Origin: JANXVR01 sp034667405
GTDB lineage: Bacteria > Actinomycetota > UBA4738 > HRBIN12
Length of the DNA stretch: 64,000 nucleotides
Direction: 5' to 3'
Assembly (NCBI GenBank): GCA_034667405.1
Contig: JAXDJX010000016.1
Coordinates: forward strand, 16,784 to 80,783
Under the pieces are notes generated by a model. That model was not told the origin of the DNA. It saw nothing but the letters and a program-made list of their open reading frames with translations, and did not search any database. Of this stretch, positions 8,305 through 15,844 are shown one piece after another. The first letter of the stretch is position 1; the number at the start of each line of letters is the position of its first letter. The translations under genes were made by a program, and so were the position numbers.

Positions 8305-8874
8305 ATGGGATTCGACGACGGAAAGATCGAACAGGGTGTACGGCTGATCTTGGAAGGGATCGGGGAAGACCCCGGCCGGGGCGGGCTGAAGGAGACTCCA
8401 TCGCGCGTTGCGCGCATGTACCGGGAGATCTGCGGAGGCATCGACGTCGACCCCGAGGCGCTCGTCACCGTCGTCGAGGGGGCCGACTTCGACGAGATGA
8501 TCATGGTCCGCGACATCCCTCTCAGTTCCCTGTGCGAGCATCACATGATCCCCTTCAACGGACGCGCGCACGTCGCCTACATCCCGAACAAGTCTCATCA
8601 GATCACCGGCCTGTCGAAGATCGCCCGCGTCGTGGACACCTTGTCCAAGCGACTCCAGGTGCAGGAACGTCTGACCACGCAGATCGCCGACGCGATCGAC
8701 GCGGCGCTCAGCCCTCGCGGTGTCTTCGTTGTGATCGAGGCCGAACACCTGTGCATGACCATGCGGGGCGTGAAGAAACCAGGTTCGACGACGGTGACGT
8801 CCTCGGTCCGAGGGTTGTTCAGAACCGATGCGCGAACACGCCAAGAGGCGATGGACCACATCGGTATGCACTGA
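8305..8874 (+). CDS. folE: GTP cyclohydrolase I
   Basis: 189 residues, normal length. Family motifs include LSSLCEHHMIPF (zinc ligand Cys and His residues), GRAHVAYIP, the IARVVDTLSKRLQVQERLT segment and EAEHLCMTMRGVKKPGS. It converts GTP to 7,8-dihydroneopterin triphosphate, the first step of folate synthesis. It heads the folate run and is probably leaderless from TAGCAT at 8293. Confidence 0.95.
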   Translation: MGFDDGKIEQGVRLILEGIGEDPGRGGLKETPSRVARMYREICGGIDVDPEALVTVVEGADFDEMIMVRDIPLSSLCEHHMIPFNGRAHVAYIPNKSHQITGLSKIARVVDTLSKRLQVQERLTTQIADAIDAALSPRGVFVVIEAEHLCMTMRGVKKPGSTTVTSSVRGLFRTDARTRQEAMDHIGMH

Positions 8875-8892
8875 CGATCCGTCGAGCCGGGC

Positions 8893-8898
8893 TACCAT
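8893..8898 (+). promoter_or_regulatory. -10 hexamer for leaderless folP
   Basis: TACCAT followed by 7 bases and ATG at 8906. The hexamer overlaps an earlier in-frame ATG (8897), which would then lie upstream of the transcript and cannot be the start if this promoter is used. Confidence 0.55.
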
Positions 8899-8905
8899 GC
8901 TGGGC

Positions 8906-9772
8906 ATGACGGGGCCTCGCGTCTGGCGGTGTGGTACGTACGAACTGGAACTCGACGTGCGCACGCTGCTCATGGGCATCGTGAACGTCACGCCGGATTC
9001 CTTCAGCGACGGCGGGATGTTCGGTGACGACGCCGACGCCGCCATCCGCCACGGGGTCGGTCTCGCCACGGTTGGTGCGGACATCCTCGACGTCGGCGGC
9101 GAGTCCACCCGTCCGGGTGCGGACCCCGTTCCCGAAGCCATCGAGCTCGAACGCGTGGTTCCCGTCATCGAAGGATTGGTCAAGTTGGTTGACGTGCCCG
9201 TCTCCGTGGACACCCGCAAACCGGCCGTGGCGCGCGCCGCGCTGGAGGCGGGAGCGTCGATCGTCAACGACATCTCCGCCGCCGCTGCCCCCGGGATGTT
9301 CGATGTCGTGAGGGAGAACGGCGCCGGTCTGGTCCTCATGCATATGCAGGGGCAACCCAAGACCATGCAATCGGCCCCGACGTACGGCGATGTGATCGCC
9401 GAAGTCCGGGGGTTCCTGGCGGATCGGATCGGGGCTGCCGTTGGCGCCGGCGTGCCGCGCACGCGTATCTGTGTCGATCCAGGGATCGGCTTCGGCAAAT
9501 CGATGGAGCACAACCTGGCGCTTCTCCGTGGGATCGGCGGGCTGCACGAACTTCGCGTGCCAGTCATGGTGGGCGTGTCGCGCAAACGCTTCATCGGTGT
9601 CCTCTCGGGCGCCGAAGAGCCGGAGGACAGGGTGGAGGGAACGGCCGGAGCCGTCGCGTGGTGCGCGACCCAAGGCGTCGACCTGGTGCGGGTCCACGAC
9701 GTGCTCGAGATGACGCGGGTTCTTCGCGTCGTGGACGCCCTCTCGCGGGTCCATCAGAAGGACGGAGGCTGA
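8906..9772 (+). CDS. folP: Dihydropteroate synthase
   Basis: 288 residues. DHPS signatures are present: MGIVNVTPDSFSDGG near the N-terminus, DVGGESTRPGA, VSVDTRKPAVARAA, the D(P/I)GIGFGKS loop and VGVSRKRF. It joins p-aminobenzoate to 6-hydroxymethyl-dihydropterin pyrophosphate; it is the sulfonamide target. The start was chosen by the leaderless spacing to TACCAT. Its stop overlaps the next ATG (TGATG). Confidence 0.95.
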   Translation: MTGPRVWRCGTYELELDVRTLLMGIVNVTPDSFSDGGMFGDDADAAIRHGVGLATVGADILDVGGESTRPGADPVPEAIELERVVPVIEGLVKLVDVPVSVDTRKPAVARAALEAGASIVNDISAAAAPGMFDVVRENGAGLVLMHMQGQPKTMQSAPTYGDVIAEVRGFLADRIGAAVGAGVPRTRICVDPGIGFGKSMEHNLALLRGIGGLHELRVPVMVGVSRKRFIGVLSGAEEPEDRVEGTAGAVAWCATQGVDLVRVHDVLEMTRVLRVVDALSRVHQKDGG

Positions 9773-10722
9773 TGCTGGCGGAGAAACGACGCGTCGGAAC
9801 CTCGGGCGGAGAGGTCGCCGTTCTCGACGTCGGTCAGGGACCCGCCGTTGTCCTCCTGCACGGCTTCCCGCTGTCGTCCTTCCAATGGCGCGCGTTCATC
9901 CCGCACCTGGCGCCGAAGTTCCGCGTGATCGCGCCCGATCTCCTCGGCAACGGCGACTCGGACAAGCCAGAGGATCTGGACCGGCTCCGGATCCGGGGGC
10001 AGGCGGCGACCATGCGCGAACTCTTGGACCACCTGAACGTCGATCGGTACGCGGTGGTGGGCGCAGGCGCCGGCGGCGGCATCGCCCAGCGGCTGGCGGT
10101 CGACGATCCCCGCGTCGAGGCCCTGGTGCTCATGAATTGCGTGGCGTTCGACTTGTGGCCCACCGAGAGCGCGCGAGCTGCGGCCGCGCGGCCGAAGTCC
10201 CAGCACTCGGAGACCCTGTCGCTGGCCATGCAGCGCACGGCGTTCGACCTGGGGATGTGTCACCGCGAGCGGCTCAGCGAGGCCGCGCTCGCCGAGTACC
10301 TCCGCCCCTTTTCCGGGCCGGAGGGATCAGCTGCGTTCTTCCGGTGGCTGGCGGCCAGCGACGGCACGGGCCTGGAAGACATGAACGAAGCCCTGCCCAC
10401 CCTGTCATGCCCCACGCTTATCTTGTGGGGCGAGGAGCAAACCTTCTATGCCCCAGAAACTCCCGACCGGCTGAACGAGGCCATCATGTCCTCCACGCTG
10501 GGCCTTCTGCCCGGCTGTGGCCATTTCGTGACCGAGGATGCGGCGGACACGATCACCCCCATGATCTTCGAGTACCTCCGGGCGAAGTACCTTGGTCAGA
10601 CGCACGGACACGATGACCCGAGCGGCGCGGTCCTCGTCCAGTTGGAACGCCGTCCCGAATGGGTAGACACCGCGGAGTTCGAACTCGACGAGGAAGAGAC
10701 GCTGGGTGAGGAGAGCGAATGA
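9772..10722 (+). CDS. Alpha/beta-hydrolase fold protein with degenerate catalytic triad
   Basis: 316 residues. The fold is clear: oxyanion-loop motif LLHGFPLSS (~28-36), strand/turn PDLLGNGDSDKP, cap region and C-terminal GCGHFV. However, the nucleophile elbow, normally G-x-S-x-G-G, reads G-A-G-A-G-G (97-102), so the nucleophile position is Gly99. The acid position, normally Asp in WGxxD, is Gln223 (WGEEQ). Only the catalytic-type His251 remains. The last ~25 residues form an acidic tail. It overlaps folP (TGATG) and folB (4 bases), so it is made with the folate enzymes. A non-catalytic scaffold or ligand-binding role is inferred, or a different chemistry. Confidence 0.8.
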   Translation: MLAEKRRVGTSGGEVAVLDVGQGPAVVLLHGFPLSSFQWRAFIPHLAPKFRVIAPDLLGNGDSDKPEDLDRLRIRGQAATMRELLDHLNVDRYAVVGAGAGGGIAQRLAVDDPRVEALVLMNCVAFDLWPTESARAAAARPKSQHSETLSLAMQRTAFDLGMCHRERLSEAALAEYLRPFSGPEGSAAFFRWLAASDGTGLEDMNEALPTLSCPTLILWGEEQTFYAPETPDRLNEAIMSSTLGLLPGCGHFVTEDAADTITPMIFEYLRAKYLGQTHGHDDPSGAVLVQLERRPEWVDTAEFELDEEETLGEESE

Positions 10723-11063
10723 TCGCCAGGTTGTTCTTGTCCGGGATCCGCGCCGACGGGCGTCACGGTGCGCGCCCCGGTGAGAAGGATGCCGCCCAGC
10801 CGTTCGTGGTCGACCTGGATATCGAGGTCCACGTGGCGGGCGACGATATCGGATCGACGGCCGACTACCGCGGTGTGACCGAAGCGGTTCGCGCCATCGT
10901 GTCCGATCGGTCCTTCGACCTGATCGAGGTCATGGCGACCGAGATCGCAGGAGCCGTTCGAGCGATGCCCAACGTGGTCAGGGCGACCGCCGTGGTCCAT
11001 AAGCCGAACGCCGCCGCCCGGCTGGATATCGACGGCGTGGCGGCTGCCGCCACCGCCGAGTGA
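10719..11063 (+). CDS. folB: Dihydroneopterin aldolase
   Basis: 114 residues, typical length. Near the N-terminus HGARPGEKDAAQPFVVDLDI carries the catalytic Glu after the HG motif, and a C-terminal VHKPNAA holds the conserved lysine. It cleaves 7,8-dihydroneopterin to 6-hydroxymethyl-7,8-dihydropterin and glycolaldehyde. The ATG overlaps the preceding gene by 4 bases, and folK follows after 7 bases. Confidence 0.92.
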   Translation: MIARLFLSGIRADGRHGARPGEKDAAQPFVVDLDIEVHVAGDDIGSTADYRGVTEAVRAIVSDRSFDLIEVMATEIAGAVRAMPNVVRATAVVHKPNAAARLDIDGVAAAATAE

Positions 11064-11070
11064 CACCTCG

Positions 11071-11568
11071 GTGAGCACGCAGGCGTTCCTGGGACTCGGC
11101 TCGAATCTCGGGGATCGGTTGACCAACCTCCAGTCCGCGACGGATCTGCTCCGTAAAGAGTCCGATCTCGAGATAGCGGCTTCCTCTCGCGTGTGGGAGA
11201 CCGATCCGGTCGGGCCGCCTCAACCCGACTATCTCAACGCCGTGCTCGAGATCGACACGGATCTCTCGCCCCGCGGACTCCTGGGATCGTGTCAGCACGT
11301 CGAGGCGGCCCTTCATCGTGAGCGCGCGGTTCGATGGGGTCCTCGCACCATCGACATCGACATCCTGCTGTTCGGCGACGCGTCCATCGACGAACCCGAC
11401 CTCACCGTCCCGCACCCCGGCCTCCAAGAGCGCTCGTTCGTGGTCCTGCCGCTGATGGAACTTGCCCCGGATCTCGTGCTGCCGGGCGGCGCCGAACTTC
11501 GCTCCTCGGTGGCGACGGGCGGCGCCCGACCGTTCGCTCCGCCGCTTCGGATCACGGAGAGGCCATGA
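11071..11568 (+). CDS. folK: 2-amino-4-hydroxy-6-hydroxymethyldihydropteridine pyrophosphokinase
   Basis: 165 residues from a GTG start. It begins FLGLGSNLGDR and carries RWGPRTIDIDILLFG, the HPPK signature with catalytic arginines and Mg-binding aspartates, followed by VPHPGLQERSFVVLPL. It activates the pterin with ATP for FolP. It ends in an ATGA overlap with the next gene. Confidence 0.94.
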   Translation: MSTQAFLGLGSNLGDRLTNLQSATDLLRKESDLEIAASSRVWETDPVGPPQPDYLNAVLEIDTDLSPRGLLGSCQHVEAALHRERAVRWGPRTIDIDILLFGDASIDEPDLTVPHPGLQERSFVVLPLMELAPDLVLPGGAELRSSVATGGARPFAPPLRITERP

Positions 11569-12893
11569 CCCGTCAGGCGGTGTGCCTCCGATGCGACTGG
11601 GAGGGGCAGACCCGCTCGGACACCTGCCCGAACTGCGGGGTTCGGCTGTTCCGGCGCGTGGAGAGAGCTGGCCTTTCGACCCCTTGGCTCGCCCGAATTC
11701 GTCAACGCATCGCTCGCCGATCCGCGCCTCCCGCCGCCGGCGACCTCGCGCGAGGCCCGTTAGTACCGGCACACGGCACGCCGGCCGCCGCGGGTCCGAT
11801 GGAGGAGGTCAGATCCGGCCGGCGGCGCGGTAGTGCGGCCGTCGTCGCAGCCGTAGTGATCGTCACGGGGCTCGCCGTGTGGTTCGTCCAGCAACACACA
11901 CCCGCTCCCCCGCATGAGCGGACAGGAGAGGTGGGCTCGATCATCTACACCGCGAGGGCCGCGGACGGTCAGACACGGCTCTATCGGTGGGACCTGTTCG
12001 CGGACACGGTCAGCCGTGGTCCTTTGGTGCACGACCCGCTCGCCCTCTTCGACGCCGAGGCGGCCCATCCGGGCTGGGTGGGCATCACCTCTCGTTCACC
12101 GGCCGGGGGCGTCGATATCGGGGTGTTCAAGTTCCTCGGCCCCGATGACCAGCCGCTTCCGCTCGGCCGCGGCGACGTGTCAGCGTGGGCCCCCCACGGC
12201 GGCGACGCAGTGGTGGGATCACTGCAGCCCTCCATCGAAGGCTGCAGTGTTCTCTCCGTGTTCGCGATCCACCTCTCTCCGTCCAGTGAACGTCAGGCCG
12301 CAGACGAACGCATATGCGCGCAGTTGGACGCTGTGCAGCTCAGCCAAGGGGTGATCTACCTTTCACTCCGTGGCTCGAGTGGATCGCGGATCGCGTTCCT
12401 CAGTGTCAGTCGGTTGCGGCCGCTCTTGAACCACTACCGCCTCGACAGTCTTTCGCCCGCCAGCGACATGGTGGTGACGCCGGACTCTGTCGGCTCACAG
12501 TCGTCACCCGGCGCCGCATTGTTCTTCCGGGGCCCTTCCTCCCAGCGGCCGATCCCGTATGTGTTCGGTGGTTCGCCGTTCGTCCTTGACCGAGTGCTCG
12601 CGTGGGATCCGGACGCGACCGAGGCCCTGGCGCTGGGGTCCGTCGGAGGTCGCTCGGGGTTCTATCGTCTCCAGGCGGCACCTCCTCTCAGCGACACCCT
12701 GCCGCAGACGCAGCCCGCCACCTACATCGCCCCCGCTCAGGGACACGCAGAGGCTCTTTACACGGGAGTGGGGACGCGCCTCGTCTTCTCCGGCGGCCGC
12801 TTCTCGCGGGTTTTCGACGACTCCACCTCACCGTTCCCCATGCCCCCCGGAGCTCCGGTCCCCACGGGACCGATGGCCTGGGTCGGCCCGTGA
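11565..12893 (+). CDS. Zinc-ribbon membrane protein with a large extracytoplasmic domain, unknown function
   Basis: 442 residues. The N-terminus holds a four-cysteine zinc ribbon (CLRCDW and CPNCGV, about residues 7-23) in the cytoplasm. A basic linker leads to one membrane helix (~86-107), then ~330 residues outside, rich in short beta repeats, including WVGITSRSPAGGVDIGVFK and ALALGSVGGRSGFYRL, which suggests a beta-propeller. I do not recognise a named family. It is translationally coupled to folK (ATGA). In mycobacteria the same position holds a membrane protein of unknown function. A regulatory or envelope role is possible but unproven. Confidence 0.7.
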   Translation: MTRQAVCLRCDWEGQTRSDTCPNCGVRLFRRVERAGLSTPWLARIRQRIARRSAPPAAGDLARGPLVPAHGTPAAAGPMEEVRSGRRRGSAAVVAAVVIVTGLAVWFVQQHTPAPPHERTGEVGSIIYTARAADGQTRLYRWDLFADTVSRGPLVHDPLALFDAEAAHPGWVGITSRSPAGGVDIGVFKFLGPDDQPLPLGRGDVSAWAPHGGDAVVGSLQPSIEGCSVLSVFAIHLSPSSERQAADERICAQLDAVQLSQGVIYLSLRGSSGSRIAFLSVSRLRPLLNHYRLDSLSPASDMVVTPDSVGSQSSPGAALFFRGPSSQRPIPYVFGGSPFVLDRVLAWDPDATEALALGSVGGRSGFYRLQAAPPLSDTLPQTQPATYIAPAQGHAEALYTGVGTRLVFSGGRFSRVFDDSTSPFPMPPGAPVPTGPMAWVGP

Positions 12894-12898
12894 GTTGG

Positions 12899-12904
12899 GA
12901 TACT
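12899..12904 (+). promoter_or_regulatory. -10 hexamer for the DUF2520 gene
   Basis: GATACT ends 8 bases before the ATG at 12913, with no Shine-Dalgarno. It may provide a second, leaderless promoter for the pantothenate part of the run. Confidence 0.45.
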
Positions 12905-12912
12905 CGCGGCAG

Positions 12913-13776
12913 ATGGATGTCGCGGTGGTGGGGGCCGGCAAGGTAGGGACGGCCGTCGCCCTCGCCCTGCGCTCTGCCGGGCACCGTGTGGTGGCCGTCA
13001 GTGGCCGTACGTCCACCGCGGCCAGGGCCGCCCGATATCTCCCCGGTGTGCCGGTGCTCGGTTCCGGGCAGGCGGCCCGGCGCGCATCGGTCGTCATCGT
13101 GGCTGTTCCGGACGACGTCCTCGCTTCCGTCATCTCCGCGATCGCGACGGAGGGCGGGTTCCGCGAAGGGGGCTGGGCGGTGCATGTCAGCGGGGCCGCA
13201 ACCTTGGAAGTCCTCGATCCGGCCCTCGATGCCGGCGCGCACCGCCTCGCCGTTCATCCGCTCCAGACGTTCCCGACGGCCGAGGATGCTCTCGAACGAC
13301 TCCATGGGGCTGGCATCGCGGTGACGGCCGACGACGACGAAGGTGACGCGTTCGGTATGTCATTGGCCCGCGACATGGGCGGCGTGCCTTTCCGGGTCCG
13401 CGATCAGGATCGCCCGCTCTATCACGCGGCGGCGGTCTTCGCGTCCAATTACCTTGTCGCAGTGTCCGCCGTGGCAGCCGAACTCTTTTCCGCAGCCGGT
13501 CTCGAGGACCCCGCCGCGGCCATGGCACCGCTCCAGCGAGCGACACTCCAGAACATCGAGCAGCTCGGTGCCGGCGCGGCCCTGACGGGTCCGGCTGTTC
13601 GCGGAGACGTCACGACCATCGAACGCAACCTCGCCGCGCTGGCGGCGTCGCGAGCCGACGCCGTGGTGCCGTACGTAGCCCTGTGTCGAGTTGCCACGCA
13701 ACTTGGGTTGGATGCAGGACGACTGACGCCGGACGACGCCCGCGTCGTCGTGGAGGTGCTCGACACATGGATGTGA
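12913..13776 (+). CDS. Rossmann-like and DUF2520 domain protein
   Basis: 287 residues. The N-terminus is an NAD(P)-binding Rossmann fold (VAVVGAGKVGTAVALAL), similar to pyrroline-5-carboxylate and ketopantoate reductases. The C-terminal half is DUF2520 (HPLQTFPTAEDAL, then the YHAAAVFASNYLVA helix). In actinobacteria it almost always precedes panC, so a reductase role in pantothenate synthesis is a reasonable guess, but biochemical proof is lacking to my knowledge. It overlaps panC by 10 bases. Confidence 0.9.
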   Translation: MDVAVVGAGKVGTAVALALRSAGHRVVAVSGRTSTAARAARYLPGVPVLGSGQAARRASVVIVAVPDDVLASVISAIATEGGFREGGWAVHVSGAATLEVLDPALDAGAHRLAVHPLQTFPTAEDALERLHGAGIAVTADDDEGDAFGMSLARDMGGVPFRVRDQDRPLYHAAAVFASNYLVAVSAVAAELFSAAGLEDPAAAMAPLQRATLQNIEQLGAGAALTGPAVRGDVTTIERNLAALAASRADAVVPYVALCRVATQLGLDAGRLTPDDARVVVEVLDTWM

Positions 13777-14621
13777 TCCGCGAAGCGGCCGCGTTCACCG
13801 TCGCCACCGATGCGGCGCGCAAGAGTGGCAGGGCCGTGGGACTCGTTCCCACGATGGGTGCTCTGCACCAAGGGCACGACGCGCTGATCACCCGCGCGCG
13901 CGACCGGGGTGGGTTCGTCGCGGTGAGCATCTTCGTGAACCCCAAGCAGTTCGCGAATGGGGAGGATGCGGATCGATACCCGCGGGATGAGGCCGCAGAT
14001 CTGTCGCGATGCGAGCGGTTCGGTGTGGATGTCGTTTTCGCGCCGTCGGTCTTGGAGGTCTACCCCCCCGACATCGACCTCCCGGCGCCTGACCCCGGTC
14101 CGGTGGGTGCCACGTTCGAAGGGGCCTCGAGGCCGGGCCATTTCCAGGGCGTGCTCACGGTGGTGCACCGGTTGCTCTCGTTGGTCGGCCCAACGGCCGC
14201 CTACTTCGGGGAGAAGGACGCGCAGCAGCTCTTCCTGGTCCGCACCATGGTTGCGAACCTGAGACTGGCGGCCGAGATCGTTGCGTGTCCGACGGTGCGT
14301 GAGCCCGACGGTCTGGCGTGGGCCTCACGCAACCGCTTCCTCACCCCCGACGAACGCGAGCATGCGCCGAGTCTGTTCCTGGGCCTCTCCGAGGCGGCAG
14401 TGGCCGCACGTGCGGGGGAACGGGATGCAGCAGCGGTTGTCGCCGCGATCGCCCGGGAGGTGGGTGCCGCCGGTCTCGCCAGGTTGGACTACGCCGCGGT
14501 GGTGGACGACGCCACGTTCCGGCCCATCGCCACGTTGGATCGACCCTCCAGGGCGATCGTCGCCGCCCGCTTCTCGGGAACCAGACTCATCGACAATCTC
14601 CTCCTGCCCGGTCCGGCATGA
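13767..14621 (+). CDS. panC: Pantothenate synthetase
   Basis: 284 residues. The HIGH-like PTMGALHQGH is at about 25-34, followed by SIFVNPKQF, GHFQGVLTVVHRL and FGEKDAQQL, all PanC signatures. It condenses pantoate and beta-alanine with ATP. The ATG at 13767 lies inside the end of the DUF2520 gene. PanD, the usual next gene supplying beta-alanine, is absent here; a NadC-like fragment takes its place. Confidence 0.94.
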   Translation: MDVIREAAAFTVATDAARKSGRAVGLVPTMGALHQGHDALITRARDRGGFVAVSIFVNPKQFANGEDADRYPRDEAADLSRCERFGVDVVFAPSVLEVYPPDIDLPAPDPGPVGATFEGASRPGHFQGVLTVVHRLLSLVGPTAAYFGEKDAQQLFLVRTMVANLRLAAEIVACPTVREPDGLAWASRNRFLTPDEREHAPSLFLGLSEAAVAARAGERDAAAVVAAIAREVGAAGLARLDYAAVVDDATFRPIATLDRPSRAIVAARFSGTRLIDNLLLPGPA

Positions 14622-15070
14622 CCGCCGTGCCGCCGACACTGGACCGGGTCGACATCATGACGGCCGCCATGTCCGCGCTGCTGGAAGACGGGGCCGCGGC
14701 GCTCGGCGATCGCGACGCCGTAGGCATCGCGCACATCCGCTGCACCACACCGGGGATGGTGGTAGGGCTGCCGGTGTTGAAAGAGGTGTTCGGGCGGATG
14801 GGCGCACGCGTGCGTCCGAACGTGACCGACGGTGAGGTCGTGGGACTCGGCGCCATCATCGCCGACATCGGAGGGCCCGTCGCTGCCATCCGGGGAGCGA
14901 GCCCGACGGCCATCCGGTTCCTCACCAAGTTGTCGGCGGTGGCATCAGGCTTCGCCGAGCGGGACTCCGGCGACCCATTGGAAGTCTGGGCCGGCGAGGT
15001 CGGCCGGTTGTCGCCCGTTGCACCGGTGGGCGATGCTGGACCCTCGTTCGAGCTGGAGGTTGATCCGTAA
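14618..15070 (+). CDS. Stand-alone quinolinate phosphoribosyltransferase N-terminal-like domain
   Basis: 150 residues. The sequence IAHIRCTTPGMVVGLPVLKEVF, then VTDGEVVGLGAIIADIGGPVAAIRGASPTAIRFLTKLSAVASG, matches the N-terminal domain of NadC (dGxxvxxGxxvaxixGxxrxil...RxxLNflxxlSGiAT). The C-terminal TIM-barrel catalytic domain is missing: the gene ends with a stop and coaX starts on the next base. There is no sign of a frameshifted remainder. It overlaps panC by ATGA. Since NadC active sites use residues from both domains and subunits, this piece should not be active alone. It could be a relic or a repurposed domain. Confidence 0.7.
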   Translation: MTAVPPTLDRVDIMTAAMSALLEDGAAALGDRDAVGIAHIRCTTPGMVVGLPVLKEVFGRMGARVRPNVTDGEVVGLGAIIADIGGPVAAIRGASPTAIRFLTKLSAVASGFAERDSGDPLEVWAGEVGRLSPVAPVGDAGPSFELEVDP

Positions 15071-15844
15071 GTGCTGCTCGCAGCCGATGTCGGCAACACG
15101 GAGATCGTTCTCGGTGTCTTCGATGGACCAACCCTTGTGCACACCTGGCGTTTGTCCACGCGGCCCGAACGCACCGCGGACGAGCTCGCGCTGCATCTCG
15201 AGTTCTTCTTGGAGCACCGGGGCCTGGAGTTCTCGTCTCTGGCCGGATTCGTGGTTGCGAGCGTCGTCCCCGACGTGACCCATGCCGTTCGCGACCTTGC
15301 GGAGCAGTACCTGGCGTTCGCTCCCGTCATCGTCGGACCGGGCACGAAGACCGGAGTTCCCGTGCTCACCGATAACCCTCGCGAGGTCGGAGCCGACCGA
15401 GTCGTCAACGCGCTGGCCGCCTTCACGCACTTCGGAGGACCGGCGATCGTCGTCGACTTCGGTACCAGCACGAACTTCGACGTGGTGTCGGAGAAGGGCG
15501 AATTCTTGGGTGGGGTCATCGCTCCCGGACTCCAGGTGAGCGCATCGTCGCTGGTGTCGCACACGGCCCGTCTGACCCGGGTCGATCTTTCGCCGCCTCG
15601 ATCGCCAATCGGCAGGTCCACGGTCGAAGCCATCCAGTCTGGGTTGCTCTACGGAACTGCCGGAGAGGTCGATGCCATCGTGACCCGGATCCGCACCGAG
15701 CTCGTTGCCCCCGCCGCCCCCGTGGTCGCCACGGGCGGTCTCGCGCCCACGGTGATCCCGCATTGCACCACCGTCGATCACCACGAGCCGTGGCTCACCC
15801 TGGAAGGGCTGCGGATGGTGTACGAACGTAATGCCGATGACTGA
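15071..15844 (+). CDS. coaX: Type III pantothenate kinase
   Basis: 257 residues from a GTG that directly follows the previous stop. It starts LLAADVGNTEIVLGVFDG (phosphate-binding DVGNT), has GADRVVNALAA, VVDFGTSTNFDVV and the GGVIAPGLQVSASSL motif of CoaX. It phosphorylates pantothenate in CoA synthesis and, unlike CoaA, is not feedback-inhibited by CoA. Its end overlaps the start of lysS. Confidence 0.94.
   Translation: MLLAADVGNTEIVLGVFDGPTLVHTWRLSTRPERTADELALHLEFFLEHRGLEFSSLAGFVVASVVPDVTHAVRDLAEQYLAFAPVIVGPGTKTGVPVLTDNPREVGADRVVNALAAFTHFGGPAIVVDFGTSTNFDVVSEKGEFLGGVIAPGLQVSASSLVSHTARLTRVDLSPPRSPIGRSTVEAIQSGLLYGTAGEVDAIVTRIRTELVAPAAPVVATGGLAPTVIPHCTTVDHHEPWLTLEGLRMVYERNADD

Noticed and set aside
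8897..8899. Earlier in-frame ATG for folP
   Set aside because: It lies inside the TACCAT hexamer; the ATG at 8906 has the right leaderless spacing.
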